From the NCBI GenBank assembly GCA_016748015.1, contig JAAOMT010000086.1:4093-68092 (forward strand): a stretch of 64,000 nt of DNA, in the 5' to 3' direction. Positions 1 to 10,767 of the stretch are shown in pieces (position 1 is the first letter of the stretch; each line of letters begins with the position of its first letter). The notes under the pieces are model-generated. The model was given only the letters and a program-made list of their open reading frames with translations, searched no databases and was not told where the DNA came from. The position numbers and the translations under genes were made by a program. The DNA is from Geosiphon pyriformis (taxonomy: Eukaryota > Glomeromycota > Glomeromycetes > Archaeosporales > Geosiphonaceae).

Positions 1-724
1 TCATATAATTGTTATTTAATAATTATTGTATTGTGCAATATTTCATTAATATGTTTATTAATCTTGAATAAAATTCGTTTTATTATTTTAAAATAAAAAT
101 AATTGTAAGTTTTAAAAATTAGAATTAATACTATTAAAATTGAAAAAAATCAAGCCAGTATTAAAATATATTTTTATTATTATTTTATATATTATATTTA
201 ACTTTAAAACTTATTAAATAAAAGTTTATGTATTTTAATTTGTAAATAAAACAAATTTAATAATGTTATTTTTATGTATTAATTAAATATAATTTAATTA
301 AAACTTAAAATATGTAACCAATTATTTATATTAAACTATATAAATTAAAAAAACCATTTGTTTTTATTTTATTTATATATTTAACAACTTTTTATTTAAA
401 TACTAATTTAATTTTTATTTTAAACATTATATATTTAAGTTTTAATAACTTTATATTTTACAAAATTTTTAATTAGTTATTTTTATTTTTATTATAGATT
501 TTATAATTTTTAAGCAATAAAACAATAATATTAATAATATTTTTAATTTAAAAAAATTTTCAAATAAAACTATTTTTAAAAAAGTAAAAAAACAGTTTTT
601 TAAAAAAAAATTCTGTTTTTATTATATTTTTATTAATACTTTACAAGACAATAATTTTTTTGTTTTAAACTTAATAATTATTATTAATAATACTATAATT
701 AAAAAGAATTGATAATAGAATCAA
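1..724. other. AT-rich intergenic DNA, nothing recognised
   Basis: This stretch is almost pure A/T with long homopolymer runs. No open frame of meaningful length, RNA gene or repeat unit could be recognised. It ends where protein similarity to a LINE reverse transcriptase begins. Confidence 0.6.
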
Positions 725-1300
725 TTAAGTTATGACTAATTTTGGTTTAACAAGTGAGTACTAAGTGTATAATAGTCTGGATCAGAGTGAGGTTTTTTTT
801 TTGCTTTAGAGAATATTTTATGACTCTTTGTTGTGTGAAGTTAAATGACAGAAAATTTTATGTAATTATTATATTAACACTAAGTTTATTGCTAAGACTA
901 ACAGGTTAGAGAATCAGAATAGAATAACTTTTTTTCTTGTGGTTGGCACTTTTATTAATAACACAATTTGGATTAAGAACAACCAAGCAGCCACTCAGTA
1001 CATTTTGGACATTGCTAATAGCTTTTTTAAGATTAATGATACTTTGATCAATAATAAAAAGACAATTACCATTTTTATTAACTAACAAATCTGTTTTATT
1101 GTTAATTAGTAGTTTGCTGATTTTGGTTGCCCAGAAGGAAGAGTCTCATAGATACTTTGGTATTTTTCTGTCTTTTAAAGGTCTGTCCAAACCAAGCATG
1201 GCAAAGACTTATTTGAATATTAAGTTTTTTGTCAATTTGGTTTTAAAAAAGGCAATCTCAAACAAGCAGTTTTTTTATTTAGTCTTAGCTGTGCTTTAAT
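725..1300 (+). pseudogene. LINE-A reverse transcriptase, C-terminal half (broken)
   Basis: The frames give VMTNFGLT, then SLDQSEVF, IFYDSLLCEVK and later NNQAATQYILDIANSFF and RYFGIFLSFKGLSKPS, in the order seen in LINE reverse transcriptases. The catalytic Asp-Asp box, normally F-x-D-D followed by T-I-W in this family, reads FINNTIW near 949-970, so both Asp codons have become Asn. The copy cannot encode an active polymerase. There are at least two frameshifts and several stops. Confidence 0.75.
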
Positions 1301-2029
1301 TTATAATTAGTTATAAATTTCAGTTTAGTTTTATCTTTAAAAGTATATATTTTAAGTGGAATATGATAATTAGGAAGAGTTTAAAAATGAAAACTGACTT
1401 ACCAAGAGATTTTTCTAATAAAACTCTTTACTATTCTTTGTTGTATAACATAAAGTCTTTTGAACAATTGTAGACTGAATACAAAGTGGCTTCTGTATTG
1501 AGTTTCTCAAATACTGGTGGAATTTTTGGTAGGTTGTTTGATCATAGATCTTTGGACCTGCAAATTATGAGTTAATTTCTTATTTATCAGCTGTATTGAT
1601 TCATAAAGCTATAAGCCAGTTTAGTAAACAATTTTTTAGCTGATATAGTTCAGATTTTTTTGAATTGTAATATGTTCTTGAACAATTTTATCTTGTTTGC
1701 TTTTTGTTTTTTTTGGTGGCATTCTAATATCTTTTGTTTTGGGTGATTTCATGTTTTTTAATGTTTCACATTTACTTAAAAGATTTGAAATTGCTTTTGT
1801 TGATCAATTATATGACAGAAAGAGTTTAATCTTCAATTGGAAAAAATTCTGCTGTTAAAAGAAGCTTGACTCAAGGAATTTAATCTTTGGCTAGTTTAGT
1901 TTAGCATATAATTTTTTGAGTTGGTCCTCTCTTTTTGTTAAATTATCTATTGTTTTTTACTATTTTTTGTCTATATGTAATTCTGATGGCATTTTTAAGA
2001 TAAAAAAAAGTCTTGTTGCCTCTGGTTTA

Positions 2030-2440
2030 AGTATTATTAATGTTTATACAGATGAGTCTTTAAGGAATTTGAACACACATGAGATAAAATATGGAGCAGC
2101 TGCATATTTTTCTGATCTGAATTTAGGTGTTGGCATTAATGTTAATAAGTTGGTATCCTCTATATTGGCAGAATTGCAGGCAATTATTTTGGCTCTGAAA
2201 TGTGTTCTTTTTGGCAGCTTGGTTTTAATGTATTTGAACAGTCAAGCTGCCCTAAATACTTATGCTACTGAGTTAGTTTTGGCTCTGCCTAACTATTATA
2301 ATTGGTGTTAAATAAAGTAATAAAAAGTTGTAACATCTATTAAAAATAAGAGACTTAGTATTTCTTAGTGCAAAGTCAAAGAACATTCTGGTATCTTAGG
2401 CAATAAACATGCTAATAAGCTGGCTGGCTTGACTGCTGGT
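2030..2440 (+). pseudogene. LINE-A RNase H domain (broken)
   Basis: The frame holds VYTDESL (first catalytic Asp), then AELQAIILALK (catalytic Glu), then LNSQAALN where the third catalytic Asp of the usual DSQAAL has become Asn. After a frameshift CKVKEHSGIL keeps the conserved His region, and HANKLAG follows. This order is that of RNase H domains at the end of LINE ORF2. Stops around 2311 and the lost Asp show that it is inactive. Confidence 0.78.
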
Positions 2441-2493
2441 TCAGGTTTAATGCTTCTATTCTGGTTTGTGATAGATTTTTTAAGACTAGTGGA

Positions 2494-3322
2494 ATGGTGG
2501 TATTTAATAATACTCACTGTTTTGTTTGGAGTATTTATAGGGCTGTTTATTATGCATATTGGGAGATTAAATTTGGTTTTGGTGTTATTAATACAGGCTT
2601 TATTGGTAATGTGGATTGGGTTTATATTGCTTTTGTTTGGTGTTTTAACTCTCATATGGCAGCTGGGTTTACAAATAAGTCTACAGCCAGTTTAAATTTA
2701 TATTTTATAAAAGTTGTGTACTACCATTTACCAATTGCTATATGGAAATAATTGTATAATAAAAAGTATTTAAGTGTATTGTGTATTTATAGTGGGGAGG
2801 TGAAAAATTCTGATCATTTTTTTGTATGCCAAATGGACTCTGCAATTTGTGGTTTTCTGCTTACATCTTATCTGGATCAGTGACATGTTATGTCAGGTTA
2901 AGTCTGTTATTGTCTTGAGTTTTGCAGATAATCTCTTTGTGCACTTCTAATGACAATTTGTATACTATTTTGTGTAAGAACTTTTTGTTTAAAGATTAGT
3001 TTTTGAAGACAGTAACCATTTTTGATGATGTGGAATCAATTAGTAAGGGTGTTGTTAATTTTGTTTGGAGCATAGAAACTATTTATCATACTAATGTGTA
3101 ATTAGTTAGAGCTAAATATAGAATGTTTATGGAAAAGAGAAGATTAATTTCGCATAATGTCTCAGTGTTTCTCATAGTTTATGGTCTGTTATTCTTATTT
3201 TCTGTTGGGATTGTTAGATTGCTTGGAATAGCAGAAACACTTGGTGTTTGTCTTGGTTTCCGTAAGCTCTGTGGTTTTTTTTTTGGTGTTGATAGTGTAG
3301 TGTCAGTTAAGATAAATTTATA
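2494..3322 (+). pseudogene. LINE-A ORF2 C-terminal region (broken)
   Basis: Downstream of RNase H the frames give SHMAAGFTNKSTASLNLYF and YYHLPIAIW, then SGEVKNSDHFFVC, a decayed Cys/His cluster, and finally a clean stretch VGIVRLLGIAETLGVCLGF and RKLCGFFFG that ends at the stop near 3322. This is the usual tail of the same glomeromycete LINE family as far as I can recall. Its function is unknown. The frame is interrupted at about 2752, 2880 and 3100. Confidence 0.6.
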
Positions 3323-3330
3323 ATGTTGCT

Positions 3331-3780
3331 TTGATTGATCCAAGTGACTGGTTATATGTAGAAAGTGCATGATTTATGTCTAATTTAGATTACTTAATTT
3401 GATGTATTGTGTTAAATAGTATTTGAGTCTTACTTGTTAAATGTTAAAAAAAAAAAGTTAATAAATAGAACTATTTATGGTTTTATAAATAATATTTTTA
3501 CACAAAAATTTAAAGTTTTGGTTAAAAATATTAAAAACTTAGATAATAAAATAAATTTAATTTTAAAAATACTTTTAGATAATATTTGTATTAAATAAAT
3601 TAAAAATATAAAAACTAATTTTGTAAAAAAGATAAAAATTCTTTTAATATTAATATTAATTAAAAAACAAATAATAAAAGTAAGAGAAAAGTAAACAAAT
3701 TTTTTTCTTGTCAATCCCCTGGCTATGATGAAAGCAAAAATTTTTTTTGAAAAAATAGCTTTTTTATTCTTTCTTTCTCT
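3331..3780. other. AT-rich spacer between two LINE copies
   Basis: No gene is supported here. The long minus-strand frame at 3475-3714 is a hydrophobic by-product of A/T runs. An A10-type run near 3444 may be the poly-A tail of LINE-A. The 3715-3780 segment probably includes the 5' untranslated part of LINE-B. Confidence 0.5.
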
Positions 3781-3795
3781 TTAGTTTATTCAAGC

Positions 3796-5786
3796 CATTT
3801 CTTTTATTAAACTAGTTGGCTCATTTGTTGATGGCTCTGGCTCGATTTTAGCTGGTCTGAGAACTCACTTAAATGCTAAAAAAAATCGTTTGAATAGTGT
3901 GTATTCTTGTGGTGCTTTTCATAAAAAACCAAAAAAGTTTGTCACAGATATAAATGTTATCAATTCATCTGTTGGTCCTTTGAGTCTCAAGGATGTGACT
4001 GGTACTGATGAAAAGTCTGCTGTGTCTTGGAGTAGTGAAATGGATAGTGAAGCTAGTAGTATTAGTGGTTTGTTAGATGTAGAAAACATGAAAAATATGG
4101 TTACCAAAGAAACAAGTTATGTGAATTTTGACAATTCGGTAGTTGATGAAAACATAGATGACACTATGTTGCAAAAGACTTGCACTTAGATGTATGTGCT
4201 TAGCCAACCTCTAAAAAGTCTAGTGTTTATTCATATGAGTGATGTTGATGACAACAATAACACTATATTGCTTTTATTATCTATGTTTATTGGTTCTAAG
4301 TGTTTTCTATTGGCTAGATCATGTGTTTTAGAAAAACAAAGCTTTAATTTGACCAAATTTTTTGCTCTTAATATTAAGCTTTCTGCAGTACTAAGTAAAA
4401 CTTCCAGTAAGAAATTGTTCAATGTGAAAAAATTTTTTTATCAAGTAGATGGTTTTGGAGAAGCTTCCACTCCCTCAAAATTTTCAGAGATTATCAAATT
4501 TTTTTTTACTTTTGAATTAAGTCTGATTAAGACAAGGAAATTAGCTGTTTGTAAAAATATTCTGGTTAATAATGATGTAAGAAAGTAAACAGCCATACAG
4601 ATCAGAAGGTAATTGTCAAAAAGATTCCAATTAATTTTCTTAAATTGGCAGTAGAATCAATTTTTTCTAAATTTGGTAAGAATGTGTCAATCAAGATACA
4701 ATTGATTGGTTTATGGCAAAAGACTTTGGTGGAGTTTGAATCATCTGAAATGGCTAATTTGGTTGCTTCTAAATAGTTTGTTCTTATAAGAAAAAATTCT
4801 GTGCGTGTGACTTTGGCTATTGATAATAAGCAATCATGGATCTTAAAAGACCAATATTGGGCATTGTTGTATATATTACCAGTTGGAATTACTGCTTATG
4901 ATCTTTCTGACTTGTTGAATTCTTATGATAAGAAAACATTTTTTATTGGTCACAATTCAAGTTTATATGTCTATAACAAATATATAGTAGTTTGTTTTAA
5001 GAATGAGACATTCAAAGTGGCTGCTATTGGTTTTACTCCAGTTTTCAAGGGTGTGAATTTGCACTGAACTGGTCTATCTTTGGCTTGTTGTGCTCAGTGC
5101 AAACAATTTGGTCATGTTTCTGTTGATTGTGCAGTGGATGAAAATTGTGGTAGTCATAATAAGTAGGTAATTAATTCTTAGGACAGGGTTTACTTGGCCA
5201 ATATTTATAAGAAAAAGCAGGCACCCATCATTTGTCCAGTTTCTTTTGGTGGCAAAACTTGGGTCCAAGTTGCCAGTAGTTCTTCTTTTCTTGTGGTTCC
5301 TTTATTTTTTTCTGGTACTGGTTTGTTTTCTGGTGCTAAGTTTTTTTCTGGTGCTATATCTTTCTCATATATCTTTGCTTCTCTTGGCATCTCTGGTTTG
5401 TATGATCATTTGGTGTCTTTAGAATGCTCTTTGGAACTTTTAGCTAATCAAGTTTCTAGTGTTATGAAAAAGTTGAGTTTTGTGGAACTGGTGCCTCTGT
5501 CATCTGTTTTTTAAGTACTCCCTTCAGCTGTTTCTGCACCTTTGACTTTGGGTTTGACTTTAAACATAGTCTTAAATAGTGTGTTAATGCCTTCTGTTTT
5601 CTCTTTTTCTGCTGTTGATAATAATGTTTTTGGTTTTAATTCAAGTAGCTCTAAGATTCTAACCACCAAAGTGAGTGGCTTAGAGTCAAAGTTGGTGTCT
5701 TTGGAAGCTTCAATCAGTTCAGTGCTGGTTAGATTGAATTGTTTGTGCTTTGTTTTGGGTGCTCCATTGCTTTCTTTATTCTAATA
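3796..5786 (+). pseudogene. LINE-B ORF1, gag-like with CCHC zinc knuckle (broken)
   Basis: The product would be the LINE RNA-binding protein. The frame runs from KLVGSFVDGSGS through a Ser/Asp-rich segment, KTSSKKLFNVKKFFYQVDGFG, and IDNKQSWILKDQYWALLY to a zinc knuckle CAQCKQFGHVSVDC (about 5089-5130; Cys, Cys, His and Cys all kept). It then enters PVSFGGKTWVQVAS and a Ser/Pro/Leu-rich tail ending in SKVSGLESKLVSLE, which looks coiled. Stops occur at 4187, 4586, 5065 and 5512, so the gene is dead. It precedes ORF2, as in other LINEs. Confidence 0.75.
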
Positions 5787-5792
5787 AGTAAT

Positions 5793-7284
5793 CAGGTGTG
5801 CAAAATTGCCATGTACAATGTTAAAGAAATGAACAATCCTGCAAAACAGGACAACATTATTCATTGGCACAAAAACAAGAACAATTTAATTTCTATTTTT
5901 ACAGAATCAAAGCTGAAAAAAAAAGTTTGTTCTTGGATTGTCAACAAATTTGATGGTATGCAAGTGTTTACTTCTGGTTTAGAATCTGGTTACCTGGGTG
6001 CTGGTGTTGTGATTATTATAAACTTTTTTTTAGCAAGACATGTGTACAAAGTTTTTAAAATACCTGGTTAGCTTCTATCTATTAAACTGCTTTTCAAAAA
6101 CAAACTTTTAGTGTTAATTTTAGGGCTTTATGCTAAGACATCTTTGGCTGTTTGTTTTTCTCAAGCTAATAATATTAATTCCATGATTGCAAAAGCAGTC
6201 AATAAGGTTTTTTTTGTTGTTTTGAGTGGCAATTTCAATGAAGATGGTTCCACCAAGTGTGCCAGTTTCAAAAGATGCCTTAATTTGGATTTGGTAAACT
6301 CTTTGAGTGCAAGCTCATTGCAAAAGTGCTGACTTGAAACAATTCTTAAAGTGTAACTAAGACAATTGACTATGTGTTTATTTCTTCAAATTTGGTTAAT
6401 ACAGTAGTGGATTGCAGTATGGCTAATATTGAAAAATATTTTGATACTAATCACAGAGCTGTTTTTGTGTTCATAGGTTTGGGTGGTCTTCTAAATACAT
6501 GGTTAACTTTTTTTCACAAGCAAGCTAATAGGGATCAGTGAAAGTTTGATTTCAAGAGTGCTGATGAAAATAAATAAGAATGTTTTTAAAATGTCACATT
6601 AGCCAATACTGCATTGTTTTCAAATAAATTTGCTGTCTTAGTACAGTTATTGAATTTGGATGCTATATAAAATATAATTTGTAAGATAATGACTCATTTG
6701 ACAAGTAAAATATTCAAAAAAAAATGGTTTAAGAACTTTAATAATGTCTTCATCAAAAATTTTTCAAGATTCTATAAGCTGGAACTTTTGGTTTTAAAAA
6801 TTGTTAAGACTTTTTATAAAGAGAGTAATATTAGTTTCACCTCCTTTATAAAATGATGGATTTCTTTGGACAATATTAAGACCTCAATTGTTTAGAATTT
6901 TATGGACTCTGGTGTAAACTCTGATTGTGTTTTTTTTGCTTTTTTTTGTGCAAGAAAATCTTACCATGCTTCCAAGTTTGTTGAGTTTCTAAGGGCTAAT
7001 AAAGTGAACATTAGGTCGGCTATAGACAAAAAAATGGAAAGTTTTGAGATAGATAAAGGTTATACTATCAGGAATGTATTGAAATGTTTTTTTCATAAAG
7101 TAGTGCTAAATCACTTATTTGTCAATGATGAGTTGATTCTGGAGCCTAATTTGGTTAAGTCTAAAGTGGATACTATTATAGAAAATTGGACTAGGAAGTG
7201 CCAAGTGGTGGCTGTTGTTCTTGATGATTAGTGTTATCAGTATCAACTTTTGGAGCATGTTTTTGATGGAGCTTTTTCTGGTGT
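5793..7284 (+). pseudogene. LINE-B ORF2 endonuclease and linker (broken)
   Basis: The N terminus matches an APE-type LINE endonuclease: MYNVKEMNNPAKQDNIIHWH, then IFTESKL (catalytic Glu kept), LGLYAKTS, and LSGNFNEDGS where the usual GDFNE has become GNFNE (catalytic Asp to Asn). Further on DTNHRAVFV replaces the usual DxDH. The linker includes QANRDQ, ARKSYHASKFVEF, MESFEIDKGYTIR and KVVLNHLFVNDE. The frame changes several times. G1 is inserted after GAFSG at 7284, before the reverse transcriptase, which continues at 16948. Confidence 0.78.
7281..7284. repeat. Target site duplication of G1, left copy
   Basis: GTGT directly precedes the first LTR base (TG...) and is repeated at 16944-16947 directly after the last LTR base (...CA). 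A 4-bp duplication fits Ty3/gypsy integration. Confidence 0.85.
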
Positions 7285-8158
7285 TGTTATGAGATAATTT
7301 TCTTGTTATATTTAATTGCTGATATTTCATTTTAATTGCAATTAGTCTCTTGTGAGTTCCTCAATTCTATTTGTGTGATAATGTTACTGTTATACTAAAG
7401 GCTTTCTCTTTAATGTTGTGATGTAAGTTATTTCTCAATTTCTGATTGTTGTGTGTATTTATGTACTCCTTCTCAGAGGCTGAACTGAAATCTACCTACT
7501 GTTTGGGGTCTTCTCTGAGGCTATCCTTGCAATTGCCTGATGTGTTTTTTTAATCTAGAAACACGGAATATTAATGGCTTTTATCACTTTTTTTAATTCT
7601 CACAATAAAGCTTTTATCAATTAGTAACAACGTGAATAATCTTGATCAGAAATTATTCTTTCAAGGAATTCAACTGATGAATGATAGTTTCATTCAATAA
7701 TTAACACAAGTGAGTTTCTTACTACTTTGGGGTTATTATAATTCAGTTTTAAATATTCTTTTTCATTTCTTTTTGATTTAAAAATTTTTTGGGATATTTA
7801 ATTTAAAGATACAATTTAAAGTAGAGTTTGTTGGATAAATTGGATCTATTGTTTGATAAGTTATGATTTTTATTACTTGATTGTCTTTTCTCAATATTAA
7901 AGCTACTGTATATATACATGTTTGTAGTTCTATGAGAAAACACATTATAATATTTTCTTTTTGATATTTCAACCTGGTGTTTGCTGCTATCATCAGTTGG
8001 TGTTGGCTGCTATTGTGAATTGGTGCTTGTCACTATTGTGAGATGGTGTTTGCTACTATGCTAATCATTACCTTTCTAAGATTATTACTGCACTATATTA
8101 TGATTGAATAGTTTATATTATTTTTATAATTTTTTTGCTAAATTCTTAAACCATAACA
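7285..8158 (-). repeat. G1 3' LTR (left in window)
   Basis: It is a direct repeat of 16070-16943 and has the same 874-bp length. Plus-strand ends are TGTTATGAG and ACCATAACA, giving short TGTTA/TAACA inverted ends. The adjoining inner sequence is a purine tract, which makes this the 3' LTR of the minus-strand element. Confidence 0.92.
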
Positions 8159-8173
8159 TTATCCCCTCTTTTC
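8159..8173 (-). promoter_or_regulatory. G1 polypurine tract
   Basis: Read on the minus strand this is GAAAAGAGGGGATAA, ending at the LTR edge. A G/A-rich tract at this place primes plus-strand DNA synthesis in LTR retroelements. Confidence 0.75.
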
Positions 8174-8801
8174 AAGATTGAGCTCCATCAAAATTGAAAT
8201 TAATTTCTTTATTAAATTCTAAGTTACTATAGTAGTTCAATACTGTGTTATTAATTTGTTGTTGTAATTCTTGAAATTGCAAGTTGGTAAGTCGTCCAAT
8301 ACTGTTGGTTGTTATTATATTCATAGTTGGGTCCAACAATAGTTTGTGACAGTTTTCAAATGCTTTAAAAATTCTGTAAACTGTTTTTAAATGGAATGTA
8401 GTGTTGGTTTTTCTAATGAAAGGTTCTAATAGTTGGATAGTTGTTTTGTCAAACACTCTAGTTGAGTCTTTTGAGTATAATATTTGTATGTTCAAATGCT
8501 TTTCTAATTGATAATAACAGTAGTTAATTGGAAATTTCATTTTCAAGTTGCTAAATGTGTCTGGTGTTAATTTACTTATTTCTATTTCTTCTATTATTAA
8601 TGTATTGTCCAATGCTATCTCTAATTTTTCAATAACTTTGCTGATAAATTTGTTGTTATGTTTGGTAATATTATATGGTTCAAAATTATGTTTTTTTCTT
8701 GTTTTTGGATTTTCTATTGTTCTTTTTATGTATGTTATTTTGGAGTTATTAACTGTGATTTCCAGATTGGATTTTAATTGTTGTAATCTTTCGACTAATT
8801 G
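8172..8801 (-). CDS. G1 extra 3' ORF downstream of integrase, function unknown
   Basis: An uninterrupted frame of about 209 residues lies between integrase and the 3' LTR, on the coding strand. It has no ATG near its start and opens after a TAA that probably replaced a Gln codon. It begins LVERLQQLKSNLEI and contains TIQLLEPFIRKTN, KTVYRIFKAFENCHKLLLDP, SIGRLTNLQFQELQQQI and the ending NFDGAQS. No signal peptide or membrane segment is visible, which argues against an envelope protein. The ORFs at 18178-18906 in G2 and 34977-35684 in B align with it: (K)(T)(A/V)Y/F-R-(I/L)-x-x-x-F-x-x-C, then I-x-x-(L/I)-T-x-x-x-F. The NFDGA ending recurs at the E6 3' end. I do not recognise the family. It could be a late gag-like or nucleic-acid-binding protein; that is a guess. 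Confidence 0.65.
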   Translation of the reverse strand, partial: QLVERLQQLKSNLEITVNNSKITYIKRTIENPKTRKKHNFEPYNITKHNNKFISKVIEKLEIALDNTLIIEEIEISKLTPDTFSNLKMKFPINYCYYQLEKHLNIQILYSKDSTRVFDKTTIQLLEPFIRKTNTTFHLKTVYRIFKAFENCHKLLLDPTMNIITTNSIGRLTNLQFQELQQQINNTVLNYYSNLEFNKEINFNFDGAQS

Positions 8802-8896
8802 TTAAGTTATATTGTTTTAATTTTGACTAGTATTTTGAAATCTTTTGCATGCATTTTTATGATTGTTAAATTATTTTTGCTGTGATCTAAGATTAA

Positions 8897-10260
8897 TTAT
8901 CTTTTTGAATAATGTTCAATTAAAACTATTAGTTCTAAATCTTGTGGAATTTGTTCTGGTAGAATTAAAGATAATTGTGTTCCAATTTTGAATGTCTTTA
9001 TTATTATTACTGATTTACTGTAATAGAATTTTAGCTGGTTACCATGTGCTGCTTTTCTTAATATTTTATCATTTAGTCTTAGCTTGTATGCTTTATTTCC
9101 AAGTATTTTGTGAATATAAAATAGTCTATCCCACTTGTGATCAAATTTTCCACTCCATTGTTTTTCCATTTTTGTACAATGCAACAATACTTTATCTCTA
9201 ATTTTGTAGCTAATTATATTATCTGGTAACTGGTTATTATGTCTCACTTTTTGTTGTTCTTGTGATTGTTCAATATTTTGTGCTGCTTTTCTTCTTTTGT
9301 TTTCTAAAATTTCTATTAATTTGTATGTTCTTCTAAGTAGTATTTCCTGGAATGTTGTTTCAGTGATAGTGTTACTTGGATAAATTGGAATAGTAAGTTC
9401 AACTGGTAATATGGCTTTTCTTCTATAAACTAGTTCAAATGGTCTGAATTGTATAGTATCTTGTTTTACTGTTTTATATGCTAGTAGTACTGCTGGTATA
9501 AACAAATTCCATTCTTTTTTATGTTTATTACTAATTTTTGCCAGTGATTCACATAATTTGTGATTAAATCTTTCAACTAATCCATTTGTTTGTGGGTGGT
9601 ATGGTGATGACAGTGGTTGCTTGATTCCAAATTTTTGGCTAAGTTCTTTTAAGGTGCTATTTACGAAGTATGTGCCTTGATCTGATAGCAATTTTTGTAG
9701 ACATCCATGCTGGCAAATTAAGTCTTTATGTACGAATTGAGCTATGGAAATAGCATCAGCTGTTTTAATAGCTCTAACTTCTGGCCATTTGGTAAGATAG
9801 TCCAAAGCTATTGCAATATAATAGTTGTTTTTTGTTGTTATAAGTAAGGGTCCAACTAAATCAATTCCAATTCTGTCAAATGGCTGTCCAACTTTTATTG
9901 GTCTTAATAATTCTGTTGTTTTTGCTCCTTCTTTTCATTGGTATGGGTCACAATTTTTTATGTATTAAATTATGTCTGAACTTATTTTTGGCCAATAGTA
10001 ATGGCTAGTTGCATATTAAATGGTTGTTGTTTTTCTAAAGTGGCCTAAATAAATATCTGAGTGCATGTTAAATAAGATAGTTTCTTTTTTATCCATGGTT
10101 ATAACTCTTAATGGATTATCTGGATTTTGTTGATTCTAGTAATAAAGTATGTGATTTTGAATGAAATCATGTTTTGCTAATTTTTGGAGCTTAATTAGCT
10201 TTTTTACTAGCATTTTTTTGTCTATTTGTAGTGTTTTCAAGCATTGGTTAAGGTTTTTGT
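8897..10260 (-). pseudogene. G1 integrase (broken upstream, core intact)
   Basis: This domain inserts the element DNA. The upstream part has YWPKISSDII and KNCDPYQ, a decayed zinc-binding region (one Cys now Tyr, plus stops near 9935 and 9965). The core frame, 8897-9805 and the bases just upstream, keeps the DDE residues: RIGIDLVGPL, LLSDQGTYFVN and TNGLVERFNH. The C-terminal part contains DKVLLHCTKMEKQWSGKFDH and LRKAAHGNQLKFYY, typical of gypsy integrases that bind DNA after the core. No chromodomain is evident. The core could be translated only as part of a broken polyprotein. Confidence 0.82.
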
Positions 10261-10329
10261 AAAGATGGTTATTCATTGTTGTTATGGCAAGTGGGTTGGT
10301 AATTTCTATGTGTGTTTTATTCTTGACAA

Positions 10330-10760
10330 ATAGTCAGCATTAGCATTTTTGGTATCTTCTTTGTATTTGATAATATAATTGTATGGTACTAATATTTGTG
10401 ACCATCTGGTGTATTTTTTTTTTAGCACTTTCTTGTTATTTAATCAAACCAGACCTTTATGATCTGTGATAATTTCAAAGGGTTGGTACTGTAAATATGT
10501 GTTAAAGTGAACACAACTCCAGACTACTGGTAAGCATTCAAGTTTGTGTGCTGCATAGTTTTGTTTTGTCATACTGAGACTTCTGCTGGTATAAACAATT
10601 ACATGCTCTCTTCTATTATCATCTTTTTGTGACAAAATGGCTCCAAGTCCAGTTCCAAAGGCATCTGTGGCCAAAATAAATTTCTTATTAAAATTCGAAT
10701 AGATTATTATTAGTGATTCAATAAGCTTTTGTCTAAGGTACTCAAAAGCTTTTTGTTGTG
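10330..10760 (-). pseudogene. G1 RNase H and tether region
   Basis: RNase H removes template RNA during reverse transcription. The open part at 10444-10674 reads ATDAFGTGLGAILSQKDD (catalytic Asp), VIVYTSRSLSMTKQNY, HKLECLPVVW (catalytic Glu) and FEIITDHKGLV (Asp). A TAG replaces Trp in the segment joining it to the RT (FE*TKAQQKAFEYL). Past 10444 the frame continues, through stops, to the usual KNANADYLSRI ending. Confidence 0.78.
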
Positions 10761-10767
10761 CTTTAGT

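Larger units (their letters stand above)
725..3330 (+). mobile_element. LINE-A: 5'-truncated non-LTR retrotransposon remnant
   Basis: Conceptual translation over several frames follows one colinear LINE ORF2: the second half of reverse transcriptase, an RNase H domain, then a C-terminal region with a residual Cys/His motif. ORF1, the endonuclease and the first half of the reverse transcriptase are missing, as expected for a 5'-truncated insertion. Frameshifts and stops break it throughout. An A-rich run near 3444-3455 may be its tail. A second copy of the family, LINE-B, starts about 450 bp downstream in the same orientation. Assignment to a LINE with RNase H is from remembered glomeromycete elements; the clade is not determined. 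Confidence 0.8.
3781..7284 (+). mobile_element. LINE-B, 5' segment (ORF1 plus start of ORF2)
   Basis: This segment carries the gag-like ORF1 and the endonuclease and linker part of ORF2 of the same LINE family as LINE-A. It stops exactly at the 4-bp sequence GTGT (7281-7284), where gypsy element G1 is inserted. The coding sense resumes at 16948 after G1. Removing G1 and one GTGT copy brings GAFSG and the downstream segment (SVVFDLSNGKAAG) back into one frame. It is therefore one LINE cut by a later insertion. Confidence 0.85.

Noticed and set aside
3475-3714. Minus-strand Ile/Phe/Lys-rich frame
   Set aside because: Composition is that of A/T runs; no motif and no context.
8172-8612. Envelope gene downstream of integrase in G1
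   Set aside because: No signal peptide, membrane segment or Cys pattern of an envelope protein; the ORF looks soluble.
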